A program made the position numbers and the translations under genes. Below are positions 20,120 through 31,112 of a DNA stretch of 64,000 bases, piece after piece. Each line of letters opens with the position of its first letter. Within the stretch, counting starts at the first letter, position 1. This stretch comes from Histomonas meleagridis (Eukaryota; Parabasalia; Tritrichomonadida; Dientamoebidae): contig WSYJ01000086.1 of assembly GCA_020186115.1 (NCBI GenBank), positions 310,001 through 374,000 of the forward strand, given 5' to 3'. Under the pieces are notes generated by a model, which was not told the DNA's origin, ran no database searches, and saw only the letters and a program-made list of their open reading frames with translations.

Positions 20120-21379
20120 TCAATTATCTCCCAGAAATGATATGTCTTCAGAATAAGCATCATCATCACTGTAATCACTTGATGATTCTGTCGTATCTCC
20201 GTTCATCAAATCATCGAAATCTGTTGATCCAATCTCCTCTTCAGGTGGCGGATCTGTTCGGGGTAGATCCCCATTTGTGACCATTTGATATCCAGGAATT
20301 TGGTATCTGTATTCATCTTCTTTGTTAAACCTTAGACAAGAATAGTCGAACCACGCCATATGCACAATAAATATCCCTTTGTATTTCGCTGCCTCATCGG
20401 CGACGGTTTGGGGTGGCCCAAATCCAACGATATGTGTAACATACGGACAAAAGTTCACGACGATGTTTGCTCCGAATTGTTCTGCTCTGCTGATTATTTT
20501 GTTCCTTTGGAGAGTATCTTCTTCATTCCAAGCATTTGAAAACATTATATAGCAATCACGCAAAACGCTAAGCTTAAGGTCGCAAATTGTTAAAAAAACG
20601 TTCTCTGTTTGTTTTTCAAAGAATTTGTGGTGAATTTTTTCGACCATTATATCTGCAATATTTTGAAGAGTAGTGTCATTGGCTGCTCTTTGTGAGATTT
20701 CCTTCTTCCCATCAGGAAAGCTTTTGAAATAGAGAAATGGTTCAAGTTGAATAAGATTGTGATAAATTATTGGTCGACGTGGAATGAAATCAAAATGATC
20801 ATTTTCCTGTTGCCAAACATCTGGCGTATCGTCAAGAGCAATGGTGTATTTATCACTAAGGATAAATGACTCAATTGTTTTTGTTTGAAGTTTTCTTTCA
20901 TCCCTGCATCGAATTCGACCTCTAAAATAAACATCTGTTGGGTCTATCTTTTTCATAATTATTTCCGCATAGCTTCTTTGTGATAATGTGTCAAGATGCA
21001 TAATGTAAAAAGGAGCTAATTTTTCTAAAAATTCATGGACGTGTGGACGTATTCTAACTAGGTAAAGCCTGTCTAACATGAAGTAAAATAAATCAGATTT
21101 GTTTTCTGGATCGAGATCAATAATTCTTTTTGCTTCTTCTTCATTCTTAACTATTATTGTATCAATTAATGTTCTATCTAGATCAATAACAAGAGCTAAT
21201 TTTTTGTTGTCCATAAGATATTTATCAATGCTTTCTTTTTCTTTTTGAATATCTTCTTTTCTCATTATAAGTTCATTATTTGGAACATAACCATTTGGCA
21301 AATTATGTGACATGTCTTTTCCACATAAGACACACATTCCATCGAATAATTCTGTATGGGGGCACTGATCTTGTTGCAT
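20120..21379 (-). CDS. FCP1-like RNA polymerase II CTD phosphatase with BRCT domain
   Basis: Start at the ATG at 21379 gives 419 residues; the 27 upstream codons lack an ATG. The N-terminus has the FCP1 signature CPHTELFDGMCVLCG. The phosphatase core carries VIDLDRTLIDT (DxDxT nucleophile motif, residues ~66-73) and ALDDTPDVW, matching the FCP1 acidic pair. A BRCT domain follows (about 285-375: IMFSNAW, GANIVVNF, THIVGFG, VHMAWFDYSCLRF). The tail is acidic and Ser-rich. FCP1 dephosphorylates the Pol II C-terminal repeat to recycle polymerase. It converges on eL13, with ~225 bp between the stop codons. Confidence 0.92.
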   Translation of the reverse strand: MQQDQCPHTELFDGMCVLCGKDMSHNLPNGYVPNNELIMRKEDIQKEKESIDKYLMDNKKLALVIDLDRTLIDTIIVKNEEEAKRIIDLDPENKSDLFYFMLDRLYLVRIRPHVHEFLEKLAPFYIMHLDTLSQRSYAEIIMKKIDPTDVYFRGRIRCRDERKLQTKTIESFILSDKYTIALDDTPDVWQQENDHFDFIPRRPIIYHNLIQLEPFLYFKSFPDGKKEISQRAANDTTLQNIADIMVEKIHHKFFEKQTENVFLTICDLKLSVLRDCYIMFSNAWNEEDTLQRNKIISRAEQFGANIVVNFCPYVTHIVGFGPPQTVADEAAKYKGIFIVHMAWFDYSCLRFNKEDEYRYQIPGYQMVTNGDLPRTDPPPEEEIGSTDFDDLMNGDTTESSSDYSDDDAYSEDISFLGDN

Positions 21380-21919
21380 TTGTAAATTCAGACGTTTACA
21401 AACCGTTGCAAAAAACGTTAGCGAAAAACGAAGAGGTGCAAAGCCGAAAAACTTATTCAATTAACCAAAATTAGAACCATCACGTACCGGGGTTCACACA
21501 TGGGTAATAAAGTTTTTCTTAAGCTTGTTCAACTTTTAGGCAAATTAGAAATACTATGTTGAGATGGAACCATAATAATCTTTTTCTGTGGTTTCAACAA
21601 ATATTCATTAGCTATGAAAAGAAGTCACCTGATTGAAATTCAAAATTCTGATTAGAATAAAAATTTTTAAATAATATATTAATTATTTCATATGAAAATA
21701 GCTAAGTTATTATGGCTTGCCTCTTTAAATGGATAATAATGTGTATACTTTGTTTTAAAAGAATAATTCATTCATAATTTATAGTAATTACTCACTGAGA
21801 GTAATTAATTGATTTAAAAAAAAAAGTTCTTTTTTTCCAAGGAAACACTTTTTCAAAAAATGCATTTATATTTTAAATCTTGGATATGCGTTAGACGTTT
21901 ATGGAAATATTTTGTTTAT
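21380..21919. other. Intergenic region upstream of FCP1-like gene
   Basis: AT-rich, with no gene seen. It holds the promoter of the FCP1-like gene at its left edge and borders an ankyrin-gene relic at its right edge. Confidence 0.45.
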
Positions 21920-22092
21920 AAAAATCATGAAGAATTATCAAATGCTGATTGAGAAATTCATAGTAAATATATTAAAGAAGGAGTTAATCCGAATGAAATT
22001 GCAAAAATAATACGAAATGATGAAGTAGAAAAACTTCAAGAATTGGCTTCATCAACAAATTTTGATTTTGCTCAATCTATTGAACGTTCACC
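21920..22092 (+). pseudogene. DUF3447-ankyrin gene fragment cut off at the retroelement 3' end
   Basis: The frame reads IKEGVNPNEIAKIIRNDEVE and then KLQELASSTNFDFAQSIE, nearly the same as residues ~170-205 of the ankyrin gene at 56 kb. An upstream Trp codon is replaced by a stop (AD*EIH against NDWELH). The similarity ends at about 22092, exactly where the retroelement hairpin starts. Confidence 0.8.
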
Positions 22093-25000
22093 TTACGCCA
22101 AACTTTGGCGTAATTAGTCTTTTAATACAATCTATCTTCTGAGTAATCTTTAATGGAGATTTCATAATTTTAGTAATTTGGTTCTTTATTTCATTAATAA
22201 TTAATCTAGAATGTTTTATCTTAATAGCTCTATTACAAGCTATTGGGATTCCTAAATTTTCAATATAAGACAATAAAGAAATTTGAGGAATAATTTCATT
22301 GTTAATTTTGAAGTTAATGTTCTATCAGTATAAGTATATCTTAAAAATTTACATTTTTTGGGCATTTTTTGCAGATTCCATTCCTGAAAATTTACAAAAC
22401 TTTTCAACTGTCTTTAACATATTATTCATACCTTCTTCTGAACTAGACATTAAAATAACGTCGTCTGCATAAGCTTGAATATTGAATCTAATTATTTCAT
22501 CATTGGTTTCGTCTTCAATTAGTATACCATCATTTTTATTTTTTATTTGAATTGCTTTTAATAGAGGTTCTAAACACAAATTAAATAATGTAGGTGATAA
22601 AGTGCATCCTTGTTTTACTCCTCTTTTGACGAATATTGGTCTAGAATTAGTTCCTTTATAAAATATTTTCGTGTATGAGTTCTTATAAGAATTTTTATTA
22701 ATATTAATAAACTTATCTGGAAAACCTTTGGCTATTAAAATCTAAATCTGTGATATAAATACTTTGTTTCTTTCTTCTGGCATTAGATATTAATTCATTA
22801 ATTGTTTCAATATGTTCTGCTGCTCCATTAATTCCTTCTTTAAATCCGTTTTGAACTCTATTAATGATATTGATTTTATAAGCGATATCTTAAATACATT
22901 TTACAAACATACAATAGATAATTCGAAATAAAGTATTAGAATACTAATTGGTCTCCATGATCTTAATTCTTCTGGTGCTTCTTCTCTATATAATAAAATA
23001 GTTTTTGATGATTTCCAGCTTTTTGGAATTCTTTAATATAAAATCATATAAAAAACTATATATTTAATAATTTTAGATGTAATATTGATATTGGATTTTC
23101 AAATTGTGTTAGAAATACCGTCAATACCATGAACATCTAAATTTGGTCTAGATCTAATGACTTCTTTAATTCTATCTTTATCTAATGATATAGTGATGAT
23201 GAATAAATCTTTATCTTCTTTTACAAAACAATTGTTAAAATTTCATCTAGAATCATTATTTAGTGGATGAAAATCAATTTTAGAGTTCCATTCATATACA
23301 GAGAATTCTTCAAATTGATTTAAAGTTAACGGACATTCTGGTGTAGGATTCTTACAGATATGCCAATTAATAAATTTTCGAGGATCTTCTTGATATAAAT
23401 TTTGAATCTTTTCTTTATATTTTTCACTTATAATACCACTTCTGGTAGCAATTTCATTTTTTAATGTATTCTTAATCCAGTTAAATTTCATATTTCGAAA
23501 TTATTCTTCTTCATTTATAAAAGATTTAATATCTTGGATTTATCTTCCTTCGAATGTTCTGTTAATAAAATCATCATCTAATTTATGTAAAATATCTACT
23601 AATATATCTTCAATGATTGATTGTATTTGATTTTGTTCTCGATTATTTAATTCTAAATATTTCTCAATATTTGATATAAGATTCGTAATATTTCTTTCTT
23701 GTTCATATCTAATTCTTTCTCTTCTTAGTTCTTCTTTGTTATTATTGTTTTTGTTTAGAATTGGTCGTCTTCTTAACATTTTGTTAATTGGGATCTTTAA
23801 AACTGTTCGTATAGTATTCCTGACGGAAAGAATCATTTTTGCTATAACTTCTTTCATTACAATACATTTCTGATCATTAATTTGATGTTGTTTTTAATTT
23901 TGATCTTCTTCATTGATGGAACAATTTAATCTTGAATAATTTACATATAGATTTTCTAAAAGATCTTCTAATCTTCTCTGTATATTTAGGTAAACCGATT
24001 CCATATCATTCTGCTCGTTTACATTTCTTGATCCATTTCTTCGCTTTATTTTATAAATTATCTAAATTTTCTTGTCCTAAATTATTAAGTTGATTATTAT
24101 TGAATGATAGTAATATTCAAAATAATTTTTTTTCATTTTAATTTTGTAATTGTTGTTCTTCTTCATTATTATTATCAACTTTATCTATTTGTTGATTAAT
24201 TACAACATTGTTCTCAATTCTTTGAATCATTCTTCTTCTATCTCTTATTCTTTGTCTTTCTTCATTTTTTCTTTTTCCATTAATTATTTCTTCATTGTTA
24301 TTATCATCGTTATTGTTGTTTGTTTGATTTTGTTGTACTGGTTGTTGTATGTTGATAGGTTTACCTATGCTTCACCCATTGTAAAATCATTGCCCAAAAC
24401 CAACCATTAATGTTATCATCTTTGTTGTATTGTGAATAAACTTTTCGAATGTGATTAGCCAATCCTGTTTTTATATCACCTACATATTTAAAATTTGGAC
24501 ATAGACGATTCCATAATGTTTTCCGATTTGTTTTCTTTTTACTTTCCATTACTCTCAAATGTGATAATTTTCCAAAATGTTTTTTTATCAATAATTGATC
24601 CAATTGTTTTCAATATTTGATTACCTTTTAATATTTCATTATGAACTTCTCTTCGATGTATGTTCAATAATGTATTGAAATGTGTTGCGAAACCACATGC
24701 ATGTGGACAGACAAATGTATTAACACCTGGCCATATCTATATAATAACTATTGAATTTGTAACGTAATGTTATTCCAAGAGTTAATTATCATCTATCCAA
24801 TCTGAAATATTATTAATATTATAAGAAGTCCATTTATCGATTATTTCTTCTAAATCTTTTTCAGAGTTAACGTTCCTTAACTTCTCAATTAAATTCTTTG
24901 GTTTGTGTGATAATTCTCTATTGTTATCTTCATTATCATGATTATTTCTATCATTATCGTTATTATTATTCGTATTCTGTGTAACATTTACATTATTTTC

Positions 25001-25530
25001 ATCATCATGATTTGAATTTTGAGTATTATTTTGAATATCTTGATTAATCCCTTCATATGTTAATTGATCATTTTGTTGTTGTTGCTGTAAGTTTACATTA
25101 TTATTAGATTTGAAGTTTGGTACTGGTATCCCAATGTCGATTTGTTATGGTATAATATTGAAATTAGGTCTTGGTATATCTATGGAAACTGAAATATATC
25201 TAAAATCATATTTCATGACATCTATATAAATTTTGATCCGATTTTCATAGAAATCTATTTTTGGGATTTCAACTGGAACATCAATTTTACTTTATACTAA
25301 TTGATAATTCGGTCTCTCAATTGATATTGATATATCTTTTTGTTCAAACATAACATTAGGTGTTTCAACTGTAACGTCAATCTTATTTTTAACTATATTA
25401 AATTTCGGTTTTTCAATTGGTACTTGATATTTATGGTAATCTGGAATACCTATTTCGAATGTAGTTGGATTTCTAACATAATTCGGTATATCTATGGGAT
25501 ATCCTATGTCACGTAGAAATTAATTGATAA
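22088..25530 (-). pseudogene. Zinc-finger/reverse-transcriptase part of the retroelement, multiple stops
   Basis: Read 3' to 5' on the plus strand and piecewise. Repeated Ile/Pro-rich segments such as VEIPKIDF lie at about 25140-25500, then an Asn-rich linker (about 24900-25130). A C2H2-like finger FVCPHACGFATHFNTLLNIH falls near 24640-24725 and another candidate, CPNFKYVGDIKTGLANH, near 24435-24510. Pre-RT segments lie at 23243-23857. The RT core includes a PKSWKSSKT and RSWRPISI region (about 22930-23040), GVKQGCTLSPTLFNLCLEPL (about 22560-22625) and AYADDVIL (about 22450-22475), followed by a thumb-like helical piece at 22088-22273. Stops and frameshifts throughout show it is dead. Confidence 0.8.
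22093..22113. repeat. Perfect 10-bp palindrome at the retroelement 3' end
   Basis: TTACGCCAAA, one C, then TTTGGCGTAA. It is GC-richer than its surroundings and would form a hairpin at the very 3' end of the element RNA, where non-LTR reverse transcriptases bind. It also marks the junction with the ankyrin fragment. Confidence 0.7.
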
Positions 25531-26874
25531 TTAGAAATTTCTATAATTGACTGGCACTTGTGCCATAGAATAGGCAGAAATATCAATCTCTAGATTAAAT
25601 AATGTGATTTTAGTTTTCGGGATTTTAATAGGACGAATTTCACGTTCAATAGAAACTTCTGGTATTTTAATTTTGACTTTATCTTCATTTGTATAAACTT
25701 GATTATAATTTCCAGAATTGTTTCTAATATTATTCTCTGATATGTGTAAAATAAAAAATGATAATCTATTTCTTAACTCATTTATTTTCTCATCTTTAAT
25801 CATCAACTCATCACTTATATCTTCAATAATTGGAATCGAATCACATACATCACAATTGATTAGTTCCCCATAATTTGTAATTTGTTTGACTCTAGGGTCA
25901 TTATTCAGAAGAATTTGGGGGATATTACTTATGTCGTTTAGGTCAATATTATCTATGATCAAACCACCATCTATTAATTGAATTGGTATACCTGAAACAG
26001 TTAAACTCATGTATCTATTAATTAATCCTAACCAAGGTGGGTAGTTATCAAAATTAAAATCAATGTTTTTTAATAAAATTAAAATTGTAATATTAAAGTT
26101 ATTACCGATAACGTTTTTTGGTATTAAAATATTTGTATCTGGAATTTTTAGAAATTCTCTAAATGTATAGATTTTGTTACGAATTTTAACATGACTGATA
26201 ATTATTGACCAAATATAACCGTTAGTGGCAAATGATTGATCTAAAATTTTTAACTGGTTTATTTGATTGGCGAAATGCTGCCAAAAATCATCAGGGTTTT
26301 TAATAAAATAATTACAACTTAGTAAAGGACATCTACGTATAACAAAACCTCTATTATGAGTATAAAATGAGAATGGTATTAAATTGTTGATTATATTTGG
26401 AACTTGGAATTTTAATCTTTTATATAAACAAGCATATAATGTAAGTTCGTGAGGTAAGAAACGCTTTAGTTGGTTGATTTCTTGTGGTTTATGCTCTTCT
26501 TCCAAATATGCATGTTTGATGCATTCTGAAAATGTATAAAAAATTCGTTGACAAAGCGGGTAAAACAAACATGGAAATGTGTTTTGTGGTGGAATAAGGT
26601 TGTAGGTGCTAAGTTGAAGTAATTCTGTGATGGGTGAATTTATCACATTTTTCGAAATTTCTCCGTTTGAACTAATGATACCTCTAGATGTGTTGGGGTC
26701 GTTCTGGAGGTGTTCCTGTTGTGTTCTGTATAGCGTATCGATGATTTCTGAAGAAATTATCTCGAAATTATTTATCTCCGAAAAAATTTTTTCCGTCCAA
26801 AAAAAAATCTTGATAAGGTTATCAGGGGTGCTGATTCCGGTAGTATCATTTTCTCGACTTAAAAATACTTGCAT
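25531..26874 (-). CDS. Retroelement first ORF, 447 aa, with C2H2-like fingers
   Basis: Intact from the ATG at 26874. Two Cys/His clusters are visible: CLFYPLCQRIFYTFSECIKH (about residues 102-121) with further His, and CPLLSCNYFIKNPDDFWQHF (about 187-206). These resemble the nucleic-acid-binding fingers of retroelement N-terminal proteins. A CDVC pair lies near residue 343. The C-terminus carries KIKIPEVSIEREIRPIKIP, related to the repeated Ile/Pro segments downstream. The start is only 17 bases from the tRNA-Arg 3' end. The stop at 25531 may be a mutation splitting a longer polyprotein. Confidence 0.65.
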   Translation of the reverse strand: MQVFLSRENDTTGISTPDNLIKIFFWTEKIFSEINNFEIISSEIIDTLYRTQQEHLQNDPNTSRGIISSNGEISKNVINSPITELLQLSTYNLIPPQNTFPCLFYPLCQRIFYTFSECIKHAYLEEEHKPQEINQLKRFLPHELTLYACLYKRLKFQVPNIINNLIPFSFYTHNRGFVIRRCPLLSCNYFIKNPDDFWQHFANQINQLKILDQSFATNGYIWSIIISHVKIRNKIYTFREFLKIPDTNILIPKNVIGNNFNITILILLKNIDFNFDNYPPWLGLINRYMSLTVSGIPIQLIDGGLIIDNIDLNDISNIPQILLNNDPRVKQITNYGELINCDVCDSIPIIEDISDELMIKDEKINELRNRLSFFILHISENNIRNNSGNYNQVYTNEDKVKIKIPEVSIEREIRPIKIPKTKITLFNLEIDISAYSMAQVPVNYRNF

Positions 26875-26891
26875 TCAAAAAATCAAAAAAA

Positions 26892-26964
26892 TGTACCACC
26901 CAGGACTCGAACCTGGAATCTCATGCTCCGTAGGCACACGCCTTATCCATTGGGCCAGTGGTAC
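26892..26964 (-). tRNA. tRNA-Arg (anticodon ACG)
   Basis: On the minus strand the acceptor arms GTACCAC and GTGGTAC pair perfectly. The anticodon stem TGTGC/GCATG closes the loop CTACGGA, giving anticodon ACG (read as ICG, arginine). The T arm is CCAGG-TTCGAGT-CCTGG. It is immediately followed by a seven-T run, a Pol III terminator, and then by the start of the retroelement frame. Confidence 0.95.
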
Positions 26965-27074
26965 TTCTGATAAATGTCTTATTACAATATTAATGAATAA
27001 TTATTTTTTACCCACAAGAAGAGTCGGTGGGGGAAATGATATTAAAATAAAAAAAAATTTAACCAAAAAATAAT

Positions 27075-30000
27075 TTACAAAGATATAATTAGTTCAATGC
27101 ATTTTCTCCAATATTCCGCAAAGTTCATATTTTCATTTTTCAATGTTTGAATATATTCATCGAAAACTTTTAATCTCTTTTCTAATTCCTTTGAGTAGCT
27201 GACATAACACTGATTTCTTTCTAATATCAAACCTCTATGTACAGATGTATCCAAACTTGTCACGAATTTCATCATTTTACATTTTAAATTTTCACCGTTT
27301 AAATCTTTTTCGTTTTTATATTTTTTTCTTTGCGTTGAAGGCACCGATTCATCGCTTTGTTTTTTATTAATATTTACGTAATTTTTTAATGGCTCCATTA
27401 TAATTTGTAATGATTCCCAATCTCTTAAATGAAAAGGCCTTCCATTTGATACGTTTAGAGTAGTTTTTTGTCTTTCTTTCTCTTTTTTTAATTCTTTTAA
27501 AGTTTTTCGTTTTATGTTTATAGTATTTCCATCATTTAAATCATCCAAAACAATAAATTTATCTAAGAAATTAAGAATTAAGTTTGTTAATAAAGGCAAA
27601 TTATAAGAAAATAATAACATGATATTATATTCACTTTCATAAATTTGATCATTAAATTGATTTATAATTTTTATTTCATTTTCATTCAGTTTTTGTTCAT
27701 TATTATTTAATTCATCTATTTCTTTTTCATTGTTTTCATTATTTGTGATTTTTTTAGTTAAAATATTTTTATTATTTTGTTTATCTTTTAAAAGTTTATT
27801 ATAATTAATTTCAAATTTATTTTGTATATTTGAACGTTCATTTTGTATCAAATTTATATAATAATTAGAAAAAAATTTATAAATTTCTTTTTCTATTTCT
27901 CGAATTTGATTTATTGTAATCGAAACTTGTGTTTTATAATGTAAAATCGAATTATTTTGTTCCGTTGGTAAATTTATAATCATATTATTCCAAATGTTTT
28001 TATTATTTTCAATAAATTCATTTTGTTGTTGTGGAATTAATGCTTCACGAGTAATTTGATATTTACGTGTTTTTAAATTCAAATAAAAATCATTTGAAAC
28101 ATTTGTAATTTTGGTAATAAAATCATTTTCAAGTTTTTCGATTTCTAATTTTAATGTTACAAATGATAAAATTTTGTTTAAATCTTGTTGATTTGCTTTA
28201 GATTTTATTTTTTCTATTGTTTGTTTTGAACGAATATGTTCATTACGTTGTTTAACTTTTGGGTTTTTTTCATTTGTATTAATATTTTGTGTTTGAAAAC
28301 TAAAATTAAATACAAAAGGATCGAAATTTAAATGCGATTTCATTACATTTAAATAATATCCTCTTTTAATCAATGATATTCGTAATTCATCAAGTTTTAT
28401 TAAAATCGAATTTATTTGTTTTTCTTCTGTTTCATTAATATCATTTACATTTAAATTATTTATTATGTTATCAATGTTTAATTCTTGTTGATTACTTTTA
28501 AAGAGAATTAAATTATATTTTTCTTTTGTTTCGTTTTGAATGGAATTTGTTGTTTCAATAAATGTTAAATCAGATTTATGAATATTGGAAATAAATTCGA
28601 ATTCTTGAATTGTTTCTTGATGTAAATTTTCGATTTCTTTGTTAATATTTTCGATTTTTAGTTTTAATGAATTAATATGTATATCAATTTGCGATCTCAT
28701 TTTATCAAATAAATTTTTTGTTGTTTCTTTTTCTTCATTTGATATATCTTTAGATACAATTTCAATGAATTTTTCATTTTTGATATTAAAATTATTAACA
28801 AATTTATTTAAATCATTTTTCATTTCTTCTGAAATTTGTTTAAATTTATTTAAAAATTTTTGATTTGAACTATTAAAACTTTGTGAAAATGTTATTAAAC
28901 ATGAAACAGATTTTTGTAAATTTAAATCATGAATAAATTTCTTTAATTTTTCTAATTCTTGAATTAGTAAATCTTTTCTTTTATTAAAGGTTTCATCTAA
29001 ATTTGAAATTCCTTTATTAAATATTTCGATGTTTTGTTTCAAATGTTTTTCGAATTGAATTTTATGTGTTTCAAGTTCGATAATTCGATTTTGAGCAATT
29101 TCTACTTCGATATAATTTAATTTTGGTGCTTGAACTTTCATAATTTCTTGAAAATGATTTTTTAATTCAATTTTTTCATTTTCATAATTTGCATTTTTTA
29201 AATCATTTATATATTCATTTTGTAAATTATATATTATATTATATTTTAAGTTATTTAACCAATCATTAATATCATCATTTGTCGGAATATAAACTTGAAT
29301 TGATATTATTCCATCGAATTTAGGCACAATATCAATTACATTATATTCAGGTATTATAAAGTCATCGATATCTTCTGATGGATTTTTAGTAATTTTACCT
29401 TTTTGTTGATAATTTTTTCCTTTTTTCCGATTTCTAATTGAAGAAGTTTTTTGTCGACTTTTCTTTTCAGGTATTACATTTTGTTGAACTATATTATCAT
29501 CAACAAAATCATCAAATGTTGGAATGACATTAAAATTCTCTATAATTTCATAACAATTTCCATTTGGTAATATAATGTTTGATGATTGTTGTGATATTTT
29601 ACTACTTGAATAGATTCTTTTATTACGTTGACTTGTACGCGATCTCCTTAAGTTCTCAGTTGAAATTCGTGATGCATTTTCATCGAAGTTTTGACCTGAT
29701 TTTAAATGTAAAATTTTCATAATTTCATTTTCTGTTTTATTATATTGATTTGTAACTAATGAAGGTTGAGTTTCATAAATATTATTAATTTTTTGATACG
29801 TTTCTTTATATTCTGTTTCAATATTATTAAGGATTTGTTTACATATATCAATATAATTATTTATATCTTCTTTAGAAGCAAGTGTTAATATTTGATTTGT
29901 TTTGTTTTCGAGTTCGAGTTCTAATTCATTAATTTTTTTGTTTGATTCAATTTTTATTTCATTTATTTCATTAACAACAAATGTAATGTTTTGATTAACA

Positions 30001-31112
30001 ATTTCTTTATATTCATTATATACTTTTATTAATGGTAATAAAAAATCTCGAATCGATTCAAATGATTTCATTAAAAAATGACTTCGATTATCCCAATAAC
30101 ATTTTAATTTCTCAATAAAAAAATTGTTTATTTTTTGTGATTGCTTTAATAATGGAGAAATTTCATTAATTGCTGTTGTTGTTTCAGATTCATTTTTTAA
30201 TTGCGTTAACTCTTTTTCCGTTTCATTTAATAAGTTTAGGTTCATTTGATTTCTTTCATCAAATTTCGCTTGAAATTTCATTTTAAATTGTTCAAGAAAT
30301 GACTTATGATATTGAATGATTTCTTCGACTTCTTTCCACCATTTTTGGAAATCTTCTTCAAGAAAATGTTCTGGCGGATTAATCATATCAAGCATTGATA
30401 ATAATTTCTTGATGCATTGCGTAAATTTGTTTTGGTCATTAAAAAAATCAGAATAAAGTGTTTGATAATCAATGATTTGTGTGGGATTTATTTGCTGTTT
30501 AAAGTCTTGAATTAGAAAATTGAATTTTGAGGTCTTCCATTCACTTTCCTTTTGTAAAAATTGGTCATTTATTTGATCAGTATAAATTCGATTGGAAATC
30601 TCTAAATTATAAAGAAATTTTAATATGTTCTGTTTGGTCGTTAAAAAGCTGTTATTTAAATTTTTAAGTTCGTCACTAAGTTTGTTTGCTTGTTGTGAAG
30701 GAAGTTGGCAAATATATTGTTGAGATTGATTAAATGATGAATTTGTAATTGATTGAAGCCTCTGATAAGAACTTGTGTATATTGCAATGACATTTTCATT
30801 AAGTTGTGTTACATTTGATATTATTTCATTATTATATGAGATTAATTGATTATGATCATCAGCGAATCTTGATGATGTATTTCCGATTGAATCAATGATT
30901 TCACTTTGCTTTTGCTTTACGTTTTTGATATTTTCTAAGCAAGTTGAAATTTGTGCTTCAAGAAGATTTTTGCATTCATTAGCTACTTCAGTTACAGAAT
31001 TTTGAAATTTGGATACAATTGTCATGTATTCATCTAAGATTTTATTTTGATATCTTTTAAGTGCACTACTTGTTGATGAATGGGGGGATATTTGTTTTCC
31101 ATCCCCATCCAT
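27075..31112 (-). CDS. Giant coiled-coil protein, 1345 aa
   Basis: Start at the ATG at 31112 (MDGDGKQISPHSSTSS); seven further in-frame codons upstream lack an ATG. The protein is Asn/Ile/Lys-rich coiled coil through most of its length. A basic low-complexity region lies around 480-600 (RRSRTSQRNKRIYSSSK and KKSRQKTSSIRNRKKGKN), and a better-conserved-looking C-terminus around 1230-1345 (RPFHLRDWESLQIIMEPLKN). The size and layout suggest an axoneme or cytoskeleton component; similarity to CCDC180-type flagellar proteins (DUF4455/DUF4456) is a guess. No membrane helix. It is divergent from the formin gene, with an 862-bp shared upstream region. Confidence 0.85.
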   Translation of the reverse strand: MDGDGKQISPHSSTSSALKRYQNKILDEYMTIVSKFQNSVTEVANECKNLLEAQISTCLENIKNVKQKQSEIIDSIGNTSSRFADDHNQLISYNNEIISNVTQLNENVIAIYTSSYQRLQSITNSSFNQSQQYICQLPSQQANKLSDELKNLNNSFLTTKQNILKFLYNLEISNRIYTDQINDQFLQKESEWKTSKFNFLIQDFKQQINPTQIIDYQTLYSDFFNDQNKFTQCIKKLLSMLDMINPPEHFLEEDFQKWWKEVEEIIQYHKSFLEQFKMKFQAKFDERNQMNLNLLNETEKELTQLKNESETTTAINEISPLLKQSQKINNFFIEKLKCYWDNRSHFLMKSFESIRDFLLPLIKVYNEYKEIVNQNITFVVNEINEIKIESNKKINELELELENKTNQILTLASKEDINNYIDICKQILNNIETEYKETYQKINNIYETQPSLVTNQYNKTENEIMKILHLKSGQNFDENASRISTENLRRSRTSQRNKRIYSSSKISQQSSNIILPNGNCYEIIENFNVIPTFDDFVDDNIVQQNVIPEKKSRQKTSSIRNRKKGKNYQQKGKITKNPSEDIDDFIIPEYNVIDIVPKFDGIISIQVYIPTNDDINDWLNNLKYNIIYNLQNEYINDLKNANYENEKIELKNHFQEIMKVQAPKLNYIEVEIAQNRIIELETHKIQFEKHLKQNIEIFNKGISNLDETFNKRKDLLIQELEKLKKFIHDLNLQKSVSCLITFSQSFNSSNQKFLNKFKQISEEMKNDLNKFVNNFNIKNEKFIEIVSKDISNEEKETTKNLFDKMRSQIDIHINSLKLKIENINKEIENLHQETIQEFEFISNIHKSDLTFIETTNSIQNETKEKYNLILFKSNQQELNIDNIINNLNVNDINETEEKQINSILIKLDELRISLIKRGYYLNVMKSHLNFDPFVFNFSFQTQNINTNEKNPKVKQRNEHIRSKQTIEKIKSKANQQDLNKILSFVTLKLEIEKLENDFITKITNVSNDFYLNLKTRKYQITREALIPQQQNEFIENNKNIWNNMIINLPTEQNNSILHYKTQVSITINQIREIEKEIYKFFSNYYINLIQNERSNIQNKFEINYNKLLKDKQNNKNILTKKITNNENNEKEIDELNNNEQKLNENEIKIINQFNDQIYESEYNIMLLFSYNLPLLTNLILNFLDKFIVLDDLNDGNTINIKRKTLKELKKEKERQKTTLNVSNGRPFHLRDWESLQIIMEPLKNYVNINKKQSDESVPSTQRKKYKNEKDLNGENLKCKMMKFVTSLDTSVHRGLILERNQCYVSYSKELEKRLKVFDEYIQTLKNENMNFAEYWRKCIELIISL

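Larger units (their letters stand above)
22093..26890 (-). mobile_element. Decayed non-LTR (LINE-type) retrotransposon with zinc fingers
   Basis: Running right to left, the element has an intact 447-codon first frame, an Asn-rich linker, two zinc-finger pieces and then a broken reverse transcriptase. It starts directly after tRNA-Arg on the same strand and ends at a palindrome abutting an ankyrin-gene fragment. The zinc-finger-then-RT order recalls site-specific non-LTR elements (R2/NeSL type). The C-terminal restriction-like endonuclease expected in those is not visible: only about 370 nt follow the YADD motif. Trichomonas vaginalis is known for a near absence of retrotransposons, so the element is notable. 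Confidence 0.8.
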
